The notes: generated by a model not told the origin, from the sequence alone. 27,159 nt of DNA from Proteobacteria bacterium UBA2996 (GCA_002346525.1 DDZY01000011.1:1-27159), one strand, 5' to 3'; positions 1 to 8,374 are shown, counted from the first letter of the stretch. Made by a program: numbers and translations.

Positions 1-395
1 CCAATCACAACACCGAGTTCGACTTCCCAGTCACTCTTGCAAGACCCTCGCAACAGAACAATGTCGTCGTGGGGCCCGCCGATCGCACTGACCGCCTTCA
101 TAAAAACCACGGGCTCACTTGGAGGCGTTAACCCAGTCTCAACGGCATGGTCATGATAGTTCAGGCCGATACAAACGAACTTACCCGGCTTTGCTACGCA
201 AGGGCCAATACGTACCCCCGCTGGCGCCAACGGCAGTGACTGCGGATCGATGTCCTTCAACCTTTGCAGTTGCTCGATGCCCAGAGTTTCCGGGGTCAGG
301 TCCTCGACCACGCTACTCAGATCCCTGACCGCGCCGTCAGAATCAATCAGGCCTGGCCGCTCCTGACCACGGTTTCCAAACCTGACAAGCCTCAC
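1..395 (-). CDS. Fumarylacetoacetate hydrolase (FAH) family protein, 3' end missing
   Basis: This is the N-terminal 131 residues of an FAH-superfamily hydrolase/lyase; the gene runs off the left edge. The protein opens with VRLVRFGNRGQERPGLIDSD, the usual N-terminal arm of the long FAH enzymes often annotated as ureidoglycolate lyase or 2,4-diketo-3-deoxy-sugar-acid hydrolase. The catalytic core follows, with CIGLNYHDHA at residues 75-84 and DWEVELGVV at 122-130; the Glu residues of the latter are metal ligands in this family. The start is GTG. It overlaps the TGA of the upstream AsmA-like gene as GTGA (392-395), so translation is probably coupled. Enzymes of this group cleave C-C or C-N bonds of small 2-keto acids in the cytoplasm. 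The sequence does not fix the substrate, and the neighbours (AsmA-like, DusA) give no pathway clue. Confidence 0.88.
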   Translation of the reverse strand, partial: MRLVRFGNRGQERPGLIDSDGAVRDLSSVVEDLTPETLGIEQLQRLKDIDPQSLPLAPAGVRIGPCVAKPGKFVCIGLNYHDHAVETGLTPPSEPVVFMKAVSAIGGPHDDIVLLRGSCKSDWEVELGVVI

Positions 396-1963
396 TGCTG
401 GGTTTCTCCGCTCGCAATCAGAGCCAGTCTTTCATTGATCTGCGCGTCCAATGCCTGACGCACACTTTGGGCCCGCGCATCTATGGCAGGCGGACTGAGT
501 TGGCTGCGCGTTCCCATCGCGCGTTGGATCTGCATCTGAATCAGTGTGGGCATATCGATCATGATACCGAGATTATCCCATCTACCGTTTACGCGCAGGG
601 GAAGGATCAGGCCAGCGGCGTTCAGCGGGGGTGGCAGCATCTTGACCACATCAGGCTGGTCGAGTTCCAGGGCAAGCCGATAGTCGACCAACTCATTTCC
701 CAGGTTTAATTGGCCCTGCCCGGCAACATCCAGACCGCCCGCACGAAATGAAAGATTATCGTTAACCAGTCGCGCATCCCCCAGACGCAGTGTTGCACTG
801 ATATCTTCCAACACCGTGTGAGTGTTTTCTCCAAGCCACTGACCACCGCTTGGCATGCCTCCCTGACTCAGTTGATTCAACAGGGAGGCGACATCAAAAC
901 CGCGGATCCGGCCCTCGCTTGCCTCGAGCATAACCACGCCTTGAGCAGAGCGAAGACGTTCAGGATAGTCCGCCCCGGAGAATGCCACAATGACCTCCAG
1001 ATCTGCTTGACCACGGAGCATCCGGGTCAACGCCATGTCCTCAAGCATCCGACCTGCCGAAACATCTACAAAACTCTGACGGGTAATGAAGTCAAGATTC
1101 TCGCCGTCCACGTGGGCGACCGTGTCAATCCGCATGGTTCCGCCATAAAACTGCGCGGTCACCGGTGAGGCCGCCACCTGGTTGCTGCTGGAAACCACCG
1201 GCACACTCAAGTTTTGAAACACCACACCGCCCGATTGAAAAGTCCCAATCATCAGGGAGCCTTGCGCGCTGATCCCAAGCATCATCAGCGGGGAAAGGCT
1301 TAACCATTCAAATGCGTCGGTCGGACCACGCCGTGCATCTGGAATGATCTCATCCAGATTGAGGTGAGGCGACTGTAACGAGAAGTGGACGCGGGGAATC
1401 TGATCCAGACCCTGCAGATGAAGATCACCCGTGAACTCGGTTATGGGACTCTCCATCCCAAAATCCGTCAGGGAAACAAAAGTCTCTCCGGTCTTAAAGC
1501 TCCCCTGGGCCGTCACCGAATCCAACTTCGCGCGATCAAATGACTCTTCCTCGAGCCCAAGGCCGACAGCGATCGCACCCAGGTCCAGTTCCGAGATTTG
1601 GAACTGTCCCGCTCCATCAACCAGATTACCTCCCGCAAGCTGCGCCGACTGGGCGATCGGGAACGAAAACGTCAAGTGGCTGATGCGCGCATGCTGCGGC
1701 TCCTCGATGCCCTCTACCCCGTGAAGTCGGGCATCCTCCACAGCCGCTTGGGCAAAAACACCCTCGCCCGGCTCAAATCGCAGGCTGAACCGCACAGGCC
1801 CTTCGAGCGTAAAATGCAACCCGGTCTGATCCTCAATGCGGTCTGCGATTTGCTCCCGGTAGTCGTTGGGATCAAAAAACACCGTTAACCACATCAATAC
1901 TGCGGCCAGACTTACTCCCAGCCCGGCGGCTGACCATGCCAGCAGGCGTTGGACCCGTTTCAA
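392..1963 (-). CDS. AsmA family protein
   Basis: A 523-residue member of the AsmA-like family, somewhat shorter than E. coli AsmA. These proteins are anchored in the inner membrane and span the periplasm; they are linked to outer-membrane assembly and lipid transport. Residues 8-30 form one hydrophobic membrane segment. It is followed by FFDPNDYREQI, the signature just after the anchor in AsmA, and then by a long beta-rich periplasmic region. The C-terminal repeat-like part, around residues 395-440 (for example AGGLDVAGQGQLNLGNELVD), matches the conserved C-terminal AsmA segment. The start is TTG, overlapping the dusA stop as TTGA (1960-1963). The next in-frame Met is residue 24, inside the membrane segment, so TTG is the only sensible start. 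The gene overlaps the downstream FAH gene by four bases. Confidence 0.88.
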   Translation of the reverse strand: MKRVQRLLAWSAAGLGVSLAAVLMWLTVFFDPNDYREQIADRIEDQTGLHFTLEGPVRFSLRFEPGEGVFAQAAVEDARLHGVEGIEEPQHARISHLTFSFPIAQSAQLAGGNLVDGAGQFQISELDLGAIAVGLGLEEESFDRAKLDSVTAQGSFKTGETFVSLTDFGMESPITEFTGDLHLQGLDQIPRVHFSLQSPHLNLDEIIPDARRGPTDAFEWLSLSPLMMLGISAQGSLMIGTFQSGGVVFQNLSVPVVSSSNQVAASPVTAQFYGGTMRIDTVAHVDGENLDFITRQSFVDVSAGRMLEDMALTRMLRGQADLEVIVAFSGADYPERLRSAQGVVMLEASEGRIRGFDVASLLNQLSQGGMPSGGQWLGENTHTVLEDISATLRLGDARLVNDNLSFRAGGLDVAGQGQLNLGNELVDYRLALELDQPDVVKMLPPPLNAAGLILPLRVNGRWDNLGIMIDMPTLIQMQIQRAMGTRSQLSPPAIDARAQSVRQALDAQINERLALIASGETQQ

Positions 1964-3012
1964 GGTCTTAACTCCATCCGCGGCTTTGGTATCGCCGCCG
2001 ACGCGATATGTTTTTCAAGCACGGCATCCAGTTGATGCTCTGCACTTTCGATCGCGGTGAGGTCTGCACCAGCGCGAAATGCCCCATCACTGAGTGCCCG
2101 GCGCCAGATTCGGGCTCCGGGCTGGCCTTGAAACAGGCCCAGCAGGTGGCGGGCCAGCCGTTTTAATGGCACTCCTGTTTGCAATTGCGTGTCCATATAT
2201 GTCTTATACCTCTCCAGCACATCGAAACGTGACTTCGAGTCAGGAACGCAATCGAACAAGACCTCGTCTACCCTAGCCAGACTCCAGGGGTTCTGATAAG
2301 CCTCCCGGCCTACCATCACGCCGTCGACTCTCTTCAGATGCGCTATCGCCTCATCGACCCGAGTAATTCCTCCGTTGATCACTACGGTCAACTCCGGATA
2401 CCGCTCCTTAAGTGCATACACCCGCTCATATTGCAGGGGCGGAACCTCCCGGTTCTCGCGCGGACTTAATCCCGACAGCCAGGCTTTTCGAGCATGGACG
2501 ATAAAGACGGTGCAACCGGCTTCGGCGACGGTATCCACAAACCGGATCAGATCATCAAATCGATCCATTTCATCAACACCCAGGCGACACTTGACGGTAA
2601 CAGGAATCGAAACCTCTGCCTGCATCGCTGAAAAGCAAGTGGCCACCAGATCAGGCTCCAGCATAAGACAGGCGCCGAATCTGCCGGCTTGTACCCTGTC
2701 CGAGGGACAGCCGACGTTGATATTGATTTCGTCGAACCCTGCTGCCTGACCGGTCACGGCACAACGGGCCATGTCTGCAGGATCACTGCCTCCCAGTTGC
2801 AGTCCAAGGGGATGCTCTGCATCTGCGTGTCCCAAAAAGCGCTCCTGATCGCCATGGATGAGCGCGCCGGTGGTCACCATCTCGGTGTACAGCCGTGCCT
2901 GGCGGGAGATAAGCCGCAACAGATATCGCTCGTGCCGATCTGTCCAATCCATCATCGGCGCTATGCAAAATCGATACGCACTGCCCGATTGCTGTGTCCC
3001 TCCGGCGATCAC
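1960..3012 (-). CDS. dusA: tRNA-dihydrouridine synthase DusA
   Basis: A flavoenzyme that reduces uridine to dihydrouridine in the tRNA D-loop (positions 20/20a for DusA), using FMN and NAD(P)H in the cytoplasm. At 350 residues it has the normal length. FCIAPMMDWTDRHERYLLR (residues 15-33) is the family N-terminal FMN-barrel motif. ININVGCPSDRVQAGRFGAC (96-115) carries Cys102, the expected catalytic acid, and VFIVHARKAWLSGLSPRENR is typical of the DusA subgroup. VINGGI and VMVGREAYQNPW form the phosphate-binding end of the barrel. The start is GTG, overlapping the stop of the upstream YjbQ-like gene as GTGA (3009-3012). The 3' end overlaps the AsmA-like start. It is the second gene of a tightly coupled operon. 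Confidence 0.96.
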   Translation of the reverse strand: MIAGGTQQSGSAYRFCIAPMMDWTDRHERYLLRLISRQARLYTEMVTTGALIHGDQERFLGHADAEHPLGLQLGGSDPADMARCAVTGQAAGFDEININVGCPSDRVQAGRFGACLMLEPDLVATCFSAMQAEVSIPVTVKCRLGVDEMDRFDDLIRFVDTVAEAGCTVFIVHARKAWLSGLSPRENREVPPLQYERVYALKERYPELTVVINGGITRVDEAIAHLKRVDGVMVGREAYQNPWSLARVDEVLFDCVPDSKSRFDVLERYKTYMDTQLQTGVPLKRLARHLLGLFQGQPGARIWRRALSDGAFRAGADLTAIESAEHQLDAVLEKHIASAAIPKPRMELRP

Positions 3013-3440
3013 TGACTCTGTTCTCCGGAAATCGTGATGACCACCTGGCGATCGTGCGGCTTAATCCGATGCTCCCATAGATAAATCCCCTGCCAGGTTC
3101 CCAGCACCAGCCGACTATCTGAGATGGGCACAGTCAGGGACCCGCCCGTCAGGACACTGCGGATATGCGCCGGCATGTCATCTCTTCCCTCACTGGTATG
3201 GGTGTAACGAGAATCTCCGTCAGGCACAACACGAAGCAGAAACTCCTCGAGGTCATCGTGCACCCGGGGATCAGCATTTTCCGTGATCGTCAGCGAGGCG
3301 CTAGTGTGGGTGATGAAAATGTGGCATAACCCCATCTCAACCCGGGACTGGACTACCGATTCTACGACCAACCGCGTAATATCCCGGATTTCCCGTCCCT
3401 CGGTCCTGATCTGGAGGGACTGCTGACACCAGCTCGTCAT
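3009..3440 (-). CDS. YjbQ/UPF0047 family protein (secondary thiamine-phosphate synthase-like)
   Basis: A small 143-residue protein of the YjbQ (UPF0047) family. Members have weak thiamine-phosphate synthase activity in E. coli, but their main cellular role is unclear. The family core is complete: HIFITHTSASLTITENADP (40-58), then GRDDMPAHIRSVL (85-97) and LVLGTWQGIYLWEHR (111-125), with the conserved His residues that sit at the putative active site. I chose the ATG at 3440 because the family begins with a short MxxWxQ-type strand. A longer reading frame extends to 3644, but it would run into the gshA coding region on the other strand and adds no family similarity. This is the first gene of the minus-strand operon. 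It diverges from gshA across only 40 bases, which must hold both start regions. Confidence 0.92.
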   Translation of the reverse strand: MTSWCQQSLQIRTEGREIRDITRLVVESVVQSRVEMGLCHIFITHTSASLTITENADPRVHDDLEEFLLRVVPDGDSRYTHTSEGRDDMPAHIRSVLTGGSLTVPISDSRLVLGTWQGIYLWEHRIKPHDRQVVITISGEQSQ

Positions 3441-3480
3441 TTGATCCACCCGCCCTGAATACTCGCATCGGAAACATCCC

Positions 3481-5043
3481 GTGAGCGACAAACTAGCACG
3501 AATAATCGAAAAGATCGACCGGGCAGAAACGGATATCCTGCCCGGAACGATACGCCGTGGACTGGAAAAAGAGAGCCTGCGCATTGATGCTGAAGGCGTC
3601 CTTTCACAGCAGCCGCATCCGACTGCTTTGGGCGCGGCCCTCACCCATCGCTATATCACGACGGACTACTCAGAAGCACTGCTCGAATTTGTCACACCGG
3701 TCACCGAAGATGTCGAGACGCTGCTGAGTTTTCTTAACCAGTTGCACCGCTTCACTTACCTGAATATCGGCGATGAAAAACTTTGGGTAAACAGCATGCC
3801 GTGCATCCTACACGGTGAGGAGAGTATCCCAATCGCCTACTACGGTGAATCCAACGCGGGTCGTATGAAAACCGTCTATCGGCAGGGTCTTTCGCACCGC
3901 TACGGCAAGCTGATGCAGACAATCTCAGGTATTCACTTCAATTTCTCCCTGGAAGATCAGTTCTGGTATTTCTACCGTGACCTTTGCGGCTCCACCGTTC
4001 CGCTGCGGGATTTCAAATCGGAGGCGTATCTTGGCCTCATGCGGAATTTTTATCGAAGCGACTGGATGATCCCCTATCTTTTCGGCGCCTCTCCAGCAGT
4101 GTGCGGCACGTTCCTCGCGGGGCGGAAGCACCATCTTCAGGACCTCGGCGAACATTCGTACTTTCTCCCCTACGCCACGAGTCTCAGGCTATCCGATCTT
4201 GGGTATCAAAGCGACGCTCAAGCAAGCGTCCACCTGAGCCTGAATAGCCTGGATGAGTACACGGCATCACTTGTCAAGGCGACGACTGAAGCCTACCCCC
4301 CTTACAAGAACATCGGAATACAGGTTGACGGTGAATATCGCCAGTTGAACGATTCGCTGCTCCAGATCGAGAACGAGTACTACGCCACGATGCGCCCCAA
4401 GCGAATCGCCCAATCAGGAGAACGGCCCAGTCATGCACTGCAGGAACGAGGGGTCGAGTACATCGAAGTGAGGTCACTGGACCTTGACCCCTTTCTGCCT
4501 GTCGGCATCGACGAAGACGGAATTCGGTTTCTCGATCTGATGATGATTTCATGCCTGCTGGAATCCAGTGTGCCGATGGATTGGGATGAATTCCGCCGGA
4601 TACGTGCAACACGGAACCAGATTGCCGAGCGCGGCAGGGAGCCAGGGCTCGTGATTACCAAGGCTGACGGCACGCGCTGCAGCGTCGAGCGCTGCGGCCT
4701 CGAGTTCATCAAATATCTGGAGCCGCTCGCTGACGCCCTCTCCCGGGAGGATGGGCGCTACCGAGTTGCCCTTGATAACAAGCGCAAACTTTTCGAAGAC
4801 CCGGCATTGACGCCTTCGGCGCGGGCAATGGACGGGATCCATCAGCATAACGACACCTTCTTCTACTTTGCCAAGGCTCAGGCAGAGCATCACGAGCAGT
4901 TTTTCAAGCACGAGGTTGTTGATCTTCAGTTCGCATCCGAGTTCGAGGAGGAGGCAACGGCATCGCTCAAGCGGGCAACCCAGATGGAACTGGAAGATAA
5001 CGAGGACTTCGAAACTTTCCTCGATAAGTACTTCGAGCGCTGA
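3481..5043 (+). CDS. gshA: Glutamate-cysteine ligase
   Basis: Catalyses ATP-dependent joining of L-glutamate and L-cysteine, the first and rate-limiting step of glutathione synthesis, in the cytoplasm. At 520 residues it is almost the length of E. coli GshA (518) and belongs to the gammaproteobacterial GCL class. Visible motifs are TIRRGLEKESLRID near residues 22-35, ITTDYSEALLEFVTP (59-73, substrate/Mg site), TISGIHFNFSL (around 141-151) and EYIEVRSLDLDPF (around 323-335). The start is GTG at 3481, with a GGAAA stretch a few bases upstream and the divergent yjbQ-like gene 40 bases away. No gshB is present in the window. The next gene, 21 bases downstream on the same strand, is a glycosyltransferase-like gene rather than a glutathione gene. 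Confidence 0.97.
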   Translation: MSDKLARIIEKIDRAETDILPGTIRRGLEKESLRIDAEGVLSQQPHPTALGAALTHRYITTDYSEALLEFVTPVTEDVETLLSFLNQLHRFTYLNIGDEKLWVNSMPCILHGEESIPIAYYGESNAGRMKTVYRQGLSHRYGKLMQTISGIHFNFSLEDQFWYFYRDLCGSTVPLRDFKSEAYLGLMRNFYRSDWMIPYLFGASPAVCGTFLAGRKHHLQDLGEHSYFLPYATSLRLSDLGYQSDAQASVHLSLNSLDEYTASLVKATTEAYPPYKNIGIQVDGEYRQLNDSLLQIENEYYATMRPKRIAQSGERPSHALQERGVEYIEVRSLDLDPFLPVGIDEDGIRFLDLMMISCLLESSVPMDWDEFRRIRATRNQIAERGREPGLVITKADGTRCSVERCGLEFIKYLEPLADALSREDGRYRVALDNKRKLFEDPALTPSARAMDGIHQHNDTFFYFAKAQAEHHEQFFKHEVVDLQFASEFEEEATASLKRATQMELEDNEDFETFLDKYFER

Positions 5044-5064
5044 CGCGTTCCGGATCTCGGTTTG

Positions 5065-6162
5065 ATGAGCGCAACCACGGCCGCGCGTCCGACTCTGGCA
5101 GTCTTCGTTTCTTCTCACGGCTTTGGCCACGCATCTCGGGCATACGCAGTGCTCGAGCACCTTCGCCATCTTGAGTCGAAAGTGCAGATCGAACTCTTTA
5201 CGCGGATTCCTGAATGGTTCTTTGCCTCGCTGGGTCAACACCTCCATTTTCACGAGCTCGACTGTGACATGGGCTTAGTGCAAACGGATGCATTTGAAGT
5301 CGACTTCAGGGCAACTCTCTCTGGTCTTTCCGACCGGCTGCCGTTTAGACCGGAACTGATCCAAGACCTCGCCCGACGCGTTATTGCTCTTCGATGCCAC
5401 GCCGTACTTTGTGATATTGCGCCATTGGGCCTGGCAGTTGCCGAGGCCGCCCGGCTGCCTTCTGTCCTGGTGGAGAACTTCACCTGGGACTGGATCTATA
5501 ACGGCCTCGCTCAACAGGCACCGGCTTTCAAGGACTATGCAAAACTTTTGCAACCGCACTTCATGGGTGCAGATATTCATATTCAGACAGAGCCTGTCTG
5601 TGACCCCGTTAGCGGCACATACCAGGTTGGTCCGATTGCCCGGGCGTTCAGGGCCAGTGTGTCAGAAACCCGCGAAGCGCTATCTATAGACAAATCTGCT
5701 CCGCTGGTCTTTATCAGTATGGGAGGCACCCGCACCGGCTTTCCGTTTCTCGAACAACTCAAAACCCGGTTCCCAGGCGTCCGGTTCGTTGTCTCGGGCG
5801 CAAGCGAACTGATTGAGACCGATCAGAACCTGGCTCTCCTGCCGGTGCGGTGCTTTCTGCACCATCCCGACCTGGTGCGGGCGGCAGACCTTGTGATCGG
5901 CAAAGCCGGCTACAGCACCATCGCCGAGGTCCATGCAGCCGGAACGCCTTTTGGCTGCTTCGTCAGAGCGGATTACCCTGAGATGGGTCCGCTGGTTGAG
6001 TTTATTGACAGGGAGATTCCCGGAAAAATGCTGGCGCCGGAACAGTTTGCCAACGGACAGTGGCTCGACGCATTGCCGGAGCTGTTGGAGATAGGATCGA
6101 TACCCAGGCCTTCGGTCACTGCCGCGGCCGAATGTGCCGCGCTGGTGCGAACGCGCTTTTGA
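5065..6162 (+). CDS. GT-B fold glycosyltransferase-like protein (MurG/GT28-like C-terminus)
   Basis: A 365-residue protein with two Rossmann-like halves. The N-terminus has a glycine-rich loop, FVSSHGFGHASR (14-25), like the acceptor-side loop of MurG and related glycosyltransferases and of the N-terminal domain of bacterial L-arabinokinase-like proteins. The second half has VFISMGG (around 215-221), RFVVSGASEL and GKAGYSTIAEVHAAGTP (279-295). The last matches the nucleotide-sugar binding turn of GT28/GT1 enzymes. No signal peptide or membrane segment is seen, so it is probably cytoplasmic. I prefer the ATG at 5065 to the in-frame TTG directly before it; neither has a clear ribosome binding site. 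It lies 21 bases after gshA and is probably cotranscribed with it. Donor and acceptor are unknown, and it could be a non-catalytic homologue. Confidence 0.75.
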   Translation: MSATTAARPTLAVFVSSHGFGHASRAYAVLEHLRHLESKVQIELFTRIPEWFFASLGQHLHFHELDCDMGLVQTDAFEVDFRATLSGLSDRLPFRPELIQDLARRVIALRCHAVLCDIAPLGLAVAEAARLPSVLVENFTWDWIYNGLAQQAPAFKDYAKLLQPHFMGADIHIQTEPVCDPVSGTYQVGPIARAFRASVSETREALSIDKSAPLVFISMGGTRTGFPFLEQLKTRFPGVRFVVSGASELIETDQNLALLPVRCFLHHPDLVRAADLVIGKAGYSTIAEVHAAGTPFGCFVRADYPEMGPLVEFIDREIPGKMLAPEQFANGQWLDALPELLEIGSIPRPSVTAAAECAALVRTRF

Positions 6163-6182
6163 ACTACGACGTAAGGGCCTTG

Positions 6183-7322
6183 TCAGGACGAGAGTTCGTT
6201 GACCAGGGCCTGCAGGAACCGCTCTCCCGCCTCGACCTCGCTGGCCTCGATATATTCATCCGGCTGATGCGCCTGATCGATTGACCCGGGTCCACACAAG
6301 ACCGTCGGAAACCCTGCGCCCTGGTACTGTCCCGCTTCGGTACCGTACGCCACCTTATAGGTCTCGTTTCTTCCGCTGAGCGACTGGACCAGACCAAGGA
6401 TTGAGGAGTCCGAATCATCAAACGCCGGGGCGCAAGCAAGCACTTCAGTCTCAATACTGCAGGCTTGGTGACGGGCGCGCATACCGGGCAATACTTCATG
6501 CCGGCAAAAGTCTTCGAAGTGATCGATCAGCGCCTGGGGGTCATCGCCGGGAATGTTTCGAATATCCCATGTGAACTGGCATTCGCCCGAGATGATATTC
6601 AGCGCCGTGCCTCCATGGATCACGCCGACATGAACTGAGGTGGCATGGGGCTCAAAACCATTATCAGGGGGTGTCTTCTCAGAAAGTCCTTGGGCGAGCT
6701 GCTCCAGATGACTGACCAGACGCGCGGCCGTCATGACAGCACTGACGCCGCGGTGCGTCTGGCTTGAGTGGGCTTCATATCCCCGCACCGTGGTCCGCAA
6801 CCCGACAATCCCTTTGTGCGCTGTGACTGCCGCCATACTGGTGGGCTCTCCCACGATGACCCCCGCCGGTTCAGGCAGTTCCTCACGAATCACCTCAATC
6901 ATGTCCGGCGCACCCAGACAGCCGACTTCCTCGTCATAGGACAGTGCAAAGTGGACGGGCCTGCGCAGATGGTTCATCTGGGGCACCAGAGATAATGCGA
7001 TTCCGATGAATCCTTTCATGTCGCAGCTGCCCCGGCCATACCAGCGCTCTCCGCGACGGTGAAACGCAAAAGGATCGCGACTCCAGTCCTGTCCATCCAC
7101 GGGCACCACGTCGGTATGGCCGGACAACACGACCCCGCCGGACTCAAGCGGCCCGACCGTGGCAATGAGGTTCGACTTACGGCCGTCAGCGCTGGGAACC
7201 CGGCGAGAGTCCACCCCGTGGTCATAAAGAAAGTTCTGAACGAAATCGACCAGGGGCAGATTACTGTCCCGGGAAACGGTTTCAAACCCGATGAGATTTT
7301 CGATAACGGAGAGGCTTTTCAT
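6183..7322 (-). CDS. argE: Acetylornithine deacetylase, M20 family
   Basis: A zinc-dependent amidohydrolase that removes the acetyl group from N-acetylornithine in the linear arginine pathway. At 379 residues it fits ArgE (E. coli 383). Metal and catalytic positions are visible: SGHTDVVP (His69 with its Asp two residues on), GRGSCDMKGFIG (Asp101), SYDEEVGCLGAP (Glu131/Glu132) and GEPTSM. A late AYGTEAGQYQGAGFPTVLCG segment gives the last Glu and the ArgE-like C-terminus, and IDQAHQPDEYIE carries the final His ligand. I chose the ATG at 7322 because MKSLSVIENLIGFETVS is the normal ArgE opening; a GTG at 7346 would add eight residues. The gene converges with the glycosyltransferase gene (20 bases apart) and diverges from the dehydrogenase gene. 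No other arg gene is in the window, and M20 relatives with other acyl-amino-acid substrates cannot be fully excluded. Confidence 0.9.
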   Translation of the reverse strand: MKSLSVIENLIGFETVSRDSNLPLVDFVQNFLYDHGVDSRRVPSADGRKSNLIATVGPLESGGVVLSGHTDVVPVDGQDWSRDPFAFHRRGERWYGRGSCDMKGFIGIALSLVPQMNHLRRPVHFALSYDEEVGCLGAPDMIEVIREELPEPAGVIVGEPTSMAAVTAHKGIVGLRTTVRGYEAHSSQTHRGVSAVMTAARLVSHLEQLAQGLSEKTPPDNGFEPHATSVHVGVIHGGTALNIISGECQFTWDIRNIPGDDPQALIDHFEDFCRHEVLPGMRARHQACSIETEVLACAPAFDDSDSSILGLVQSLSGRNETYKVAYGTEAGQYQGAGFPTVLCGPGSIDQAHQPDEYIEASEVEAGERFLQALVNELSS

Positions 7323-7399
7323 GGCCACTAAGTCTATTCTGAACACGTCCGATTTTGAAATACGAGCGACTCCAGTTTAGCGGGGGTTTGGCCTTCGGT

Positions 7400-7449
7400 C
7401 CGGTTTGCGGTAGCCTTGCCGTCCTCTTTAGGTAGAACTACCCGGTTTG
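7400..7449. promoter_or_regulatory. Possible operator: direct repeat plus small palindrome between argE and the dehydrogenase gene
   Basis: The 142-base divergent spacer between argE and the 3-hydroxyacyl-CoA dehydrogenase gene holds two copies of CCGGTTTG (7400-7407 and 7442-7449). They are 42 bases apart, close to four DNA turns. A short palindrome, GGTAGAACTACC (7431-7442), lies between and touching them, just upstream of the dehydrogenase start at 7465. This arrangement would suit a regulator site, but the elements are short and could be chance. I found no convincing -35/-10 pair in this spacer. Confidence 0.25.
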
Positions 7450-7464
7450 GGACCGTATTTTCTT

Positions 7465-8319
7465 ATGAAATTGCAGACTATTGGCGTCGTAGGCGCAGGC
7501 ACGATGGGTAACGGTATTGCGCAGACCTGCGCGGTGCACGGCTATGACGTAGTAATGCAGGATGTTTCCGATGAGGTTGTCCAGAAAGGTCTGGGCGGCA
7601 TCCAGAACAGTCTTGGCCGCCTCCTCGGCAAAGAGAAGATTAGCCAGGAGGACCACGATCAGGCGTTGGAAAGAATCCAGACCGCAACCGACATCAAGGC
7701 AATGGCTGAATGCGATCTGGTTGTCGAGGCGGCGAGCGAAAACATGGATATCAAGATGGAGATTTTCCCGCGTCTCAACGACATCTGCCCTGATCACGCA
7801 ATTCTGGCCTCCAATACCTCATCCCTTTCTCTCACCCGCATCGCGGCCGGAAGTGGCCGTCCCGATCGGGTGGTCGGGATGCACTTTTTCAATCCGGTAC
7901 CGCTGATGGCTCTGGTAGAGGTCATTCGGGCCTTACAAACTTCAGACGAGACCTACAATGCAATCGATGCCCTGGCCCGCGACCTTGGCAAGACTCCAGT
8001 CAGTGTGAAAGACAGCCCCGGCTTCGTCGTAAATCGGATGCTGGTACCGATGATCAACGAGGCGGTTTTCATTCTGTATGAGGGCCTTGCCGAAGCCGAA
8101 GATATCGATGCCGCGATGAAATTGGGGGCAGCCCACCCGATGGGGCCGCTGACCCTCGCCGACATGATCGGACTTGATGTATGCCTGTGGGTGATGGATG
8201 TGTTGCATCAGGAGTTTGGCGATTCCAAGTTCCGGCCATGTCCGCTGCTTAAACAGATGGTTGATGCGGGGTATCTTGGGCGCAAGAGCGGCCGAGGCTT
8301 TTACGACTACAGCAAATAG
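7465..8319 (+). CDS. 3-hydroxyacyl-CoA (3-hydroxybutyryl-CoA) dehydrogenase
   Basis: A 284-residue single-unit dehydrogenase that oxidises (S)-3-hydroxyacyl-CoA, typically 3-hydroxybutyryl-CoA, with NAD(P)+ in the cytoplasm. The Rossmann dinucleotide site is IGVVGAGTMGNGIAQ (6-20). LASNTSSLS and VGMHFFNPVPLMALVEV carry the Ser, His and Glu/Asn positions of the active site. DSPGFVVNRMLVPMINEA opens the C-terminal helical dimer domain. The protein ends KSGRGFYDYSK, the classic end of the Hbd/PaaH family. The ATG at 7465 is the family start; an upstream TTG at 7447 would add six atypical residues. No strong ribosome binding site is seen. It heads a plus-strand trio, with the HyuA-like gene 55 bases downstream and no terminator-like hairpin between them. 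Fatty acid, butyrate/PHB or aromatic degradation are all possible; the window does not decide. Confidence 0.93.
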   Translation: MKLQTIGVVGAGTMGNGIAQTCAVHGYDVVMQDVSDEVVQKGLGGIQNSLGRLLGKEKISQEDHDQALERIQTATDIKAMAECDLVVEAASENMDIKMEIFPRLNDICPDHAILASNTSSLSLTRIAAGSGRPDRVVGMHFFNPVPLMALVEVIRALQTSDETYNAIDALARDLGKTPVSVKDSPGFVVNRMLVPMINEAVFILYEGLAEAEDIDAAMKLGAAHPMGPLTLADMIGLDVCLWVMDVLHQEFGDSKFRPCPLLKQMVDAGYLGRKSGRGFYDYSK

Positions 8320-8374
8320 GACTCCAGCCGCTTAAATCACCTTTTTTACAGCCAGTGCTGTGGGCGGTGATACG

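Noticed and set aside
3441..3644. N-terminal extension of the YjbQ-like protein to position 3644
   Set aside because: The extension would overlap the gshA start on the other strand and has no similarity to the compact YjbQ family, which starts near 3440.
4549..5253. 234-codon minus-strand frame opposite the end of gshA and the start of the glycosyltransferase gene
   Set aside because: It spans the junction of two well-supported plus-strand genes and its translation shows no family motif; treated as chance.
8320..8374. Terminator between the dehydrogenase and HyuA-like genes (run of T near 8342-8347)
   Set aside because: The T-run is not preceded by a GC-rich hairpin, so read-through is more likely.
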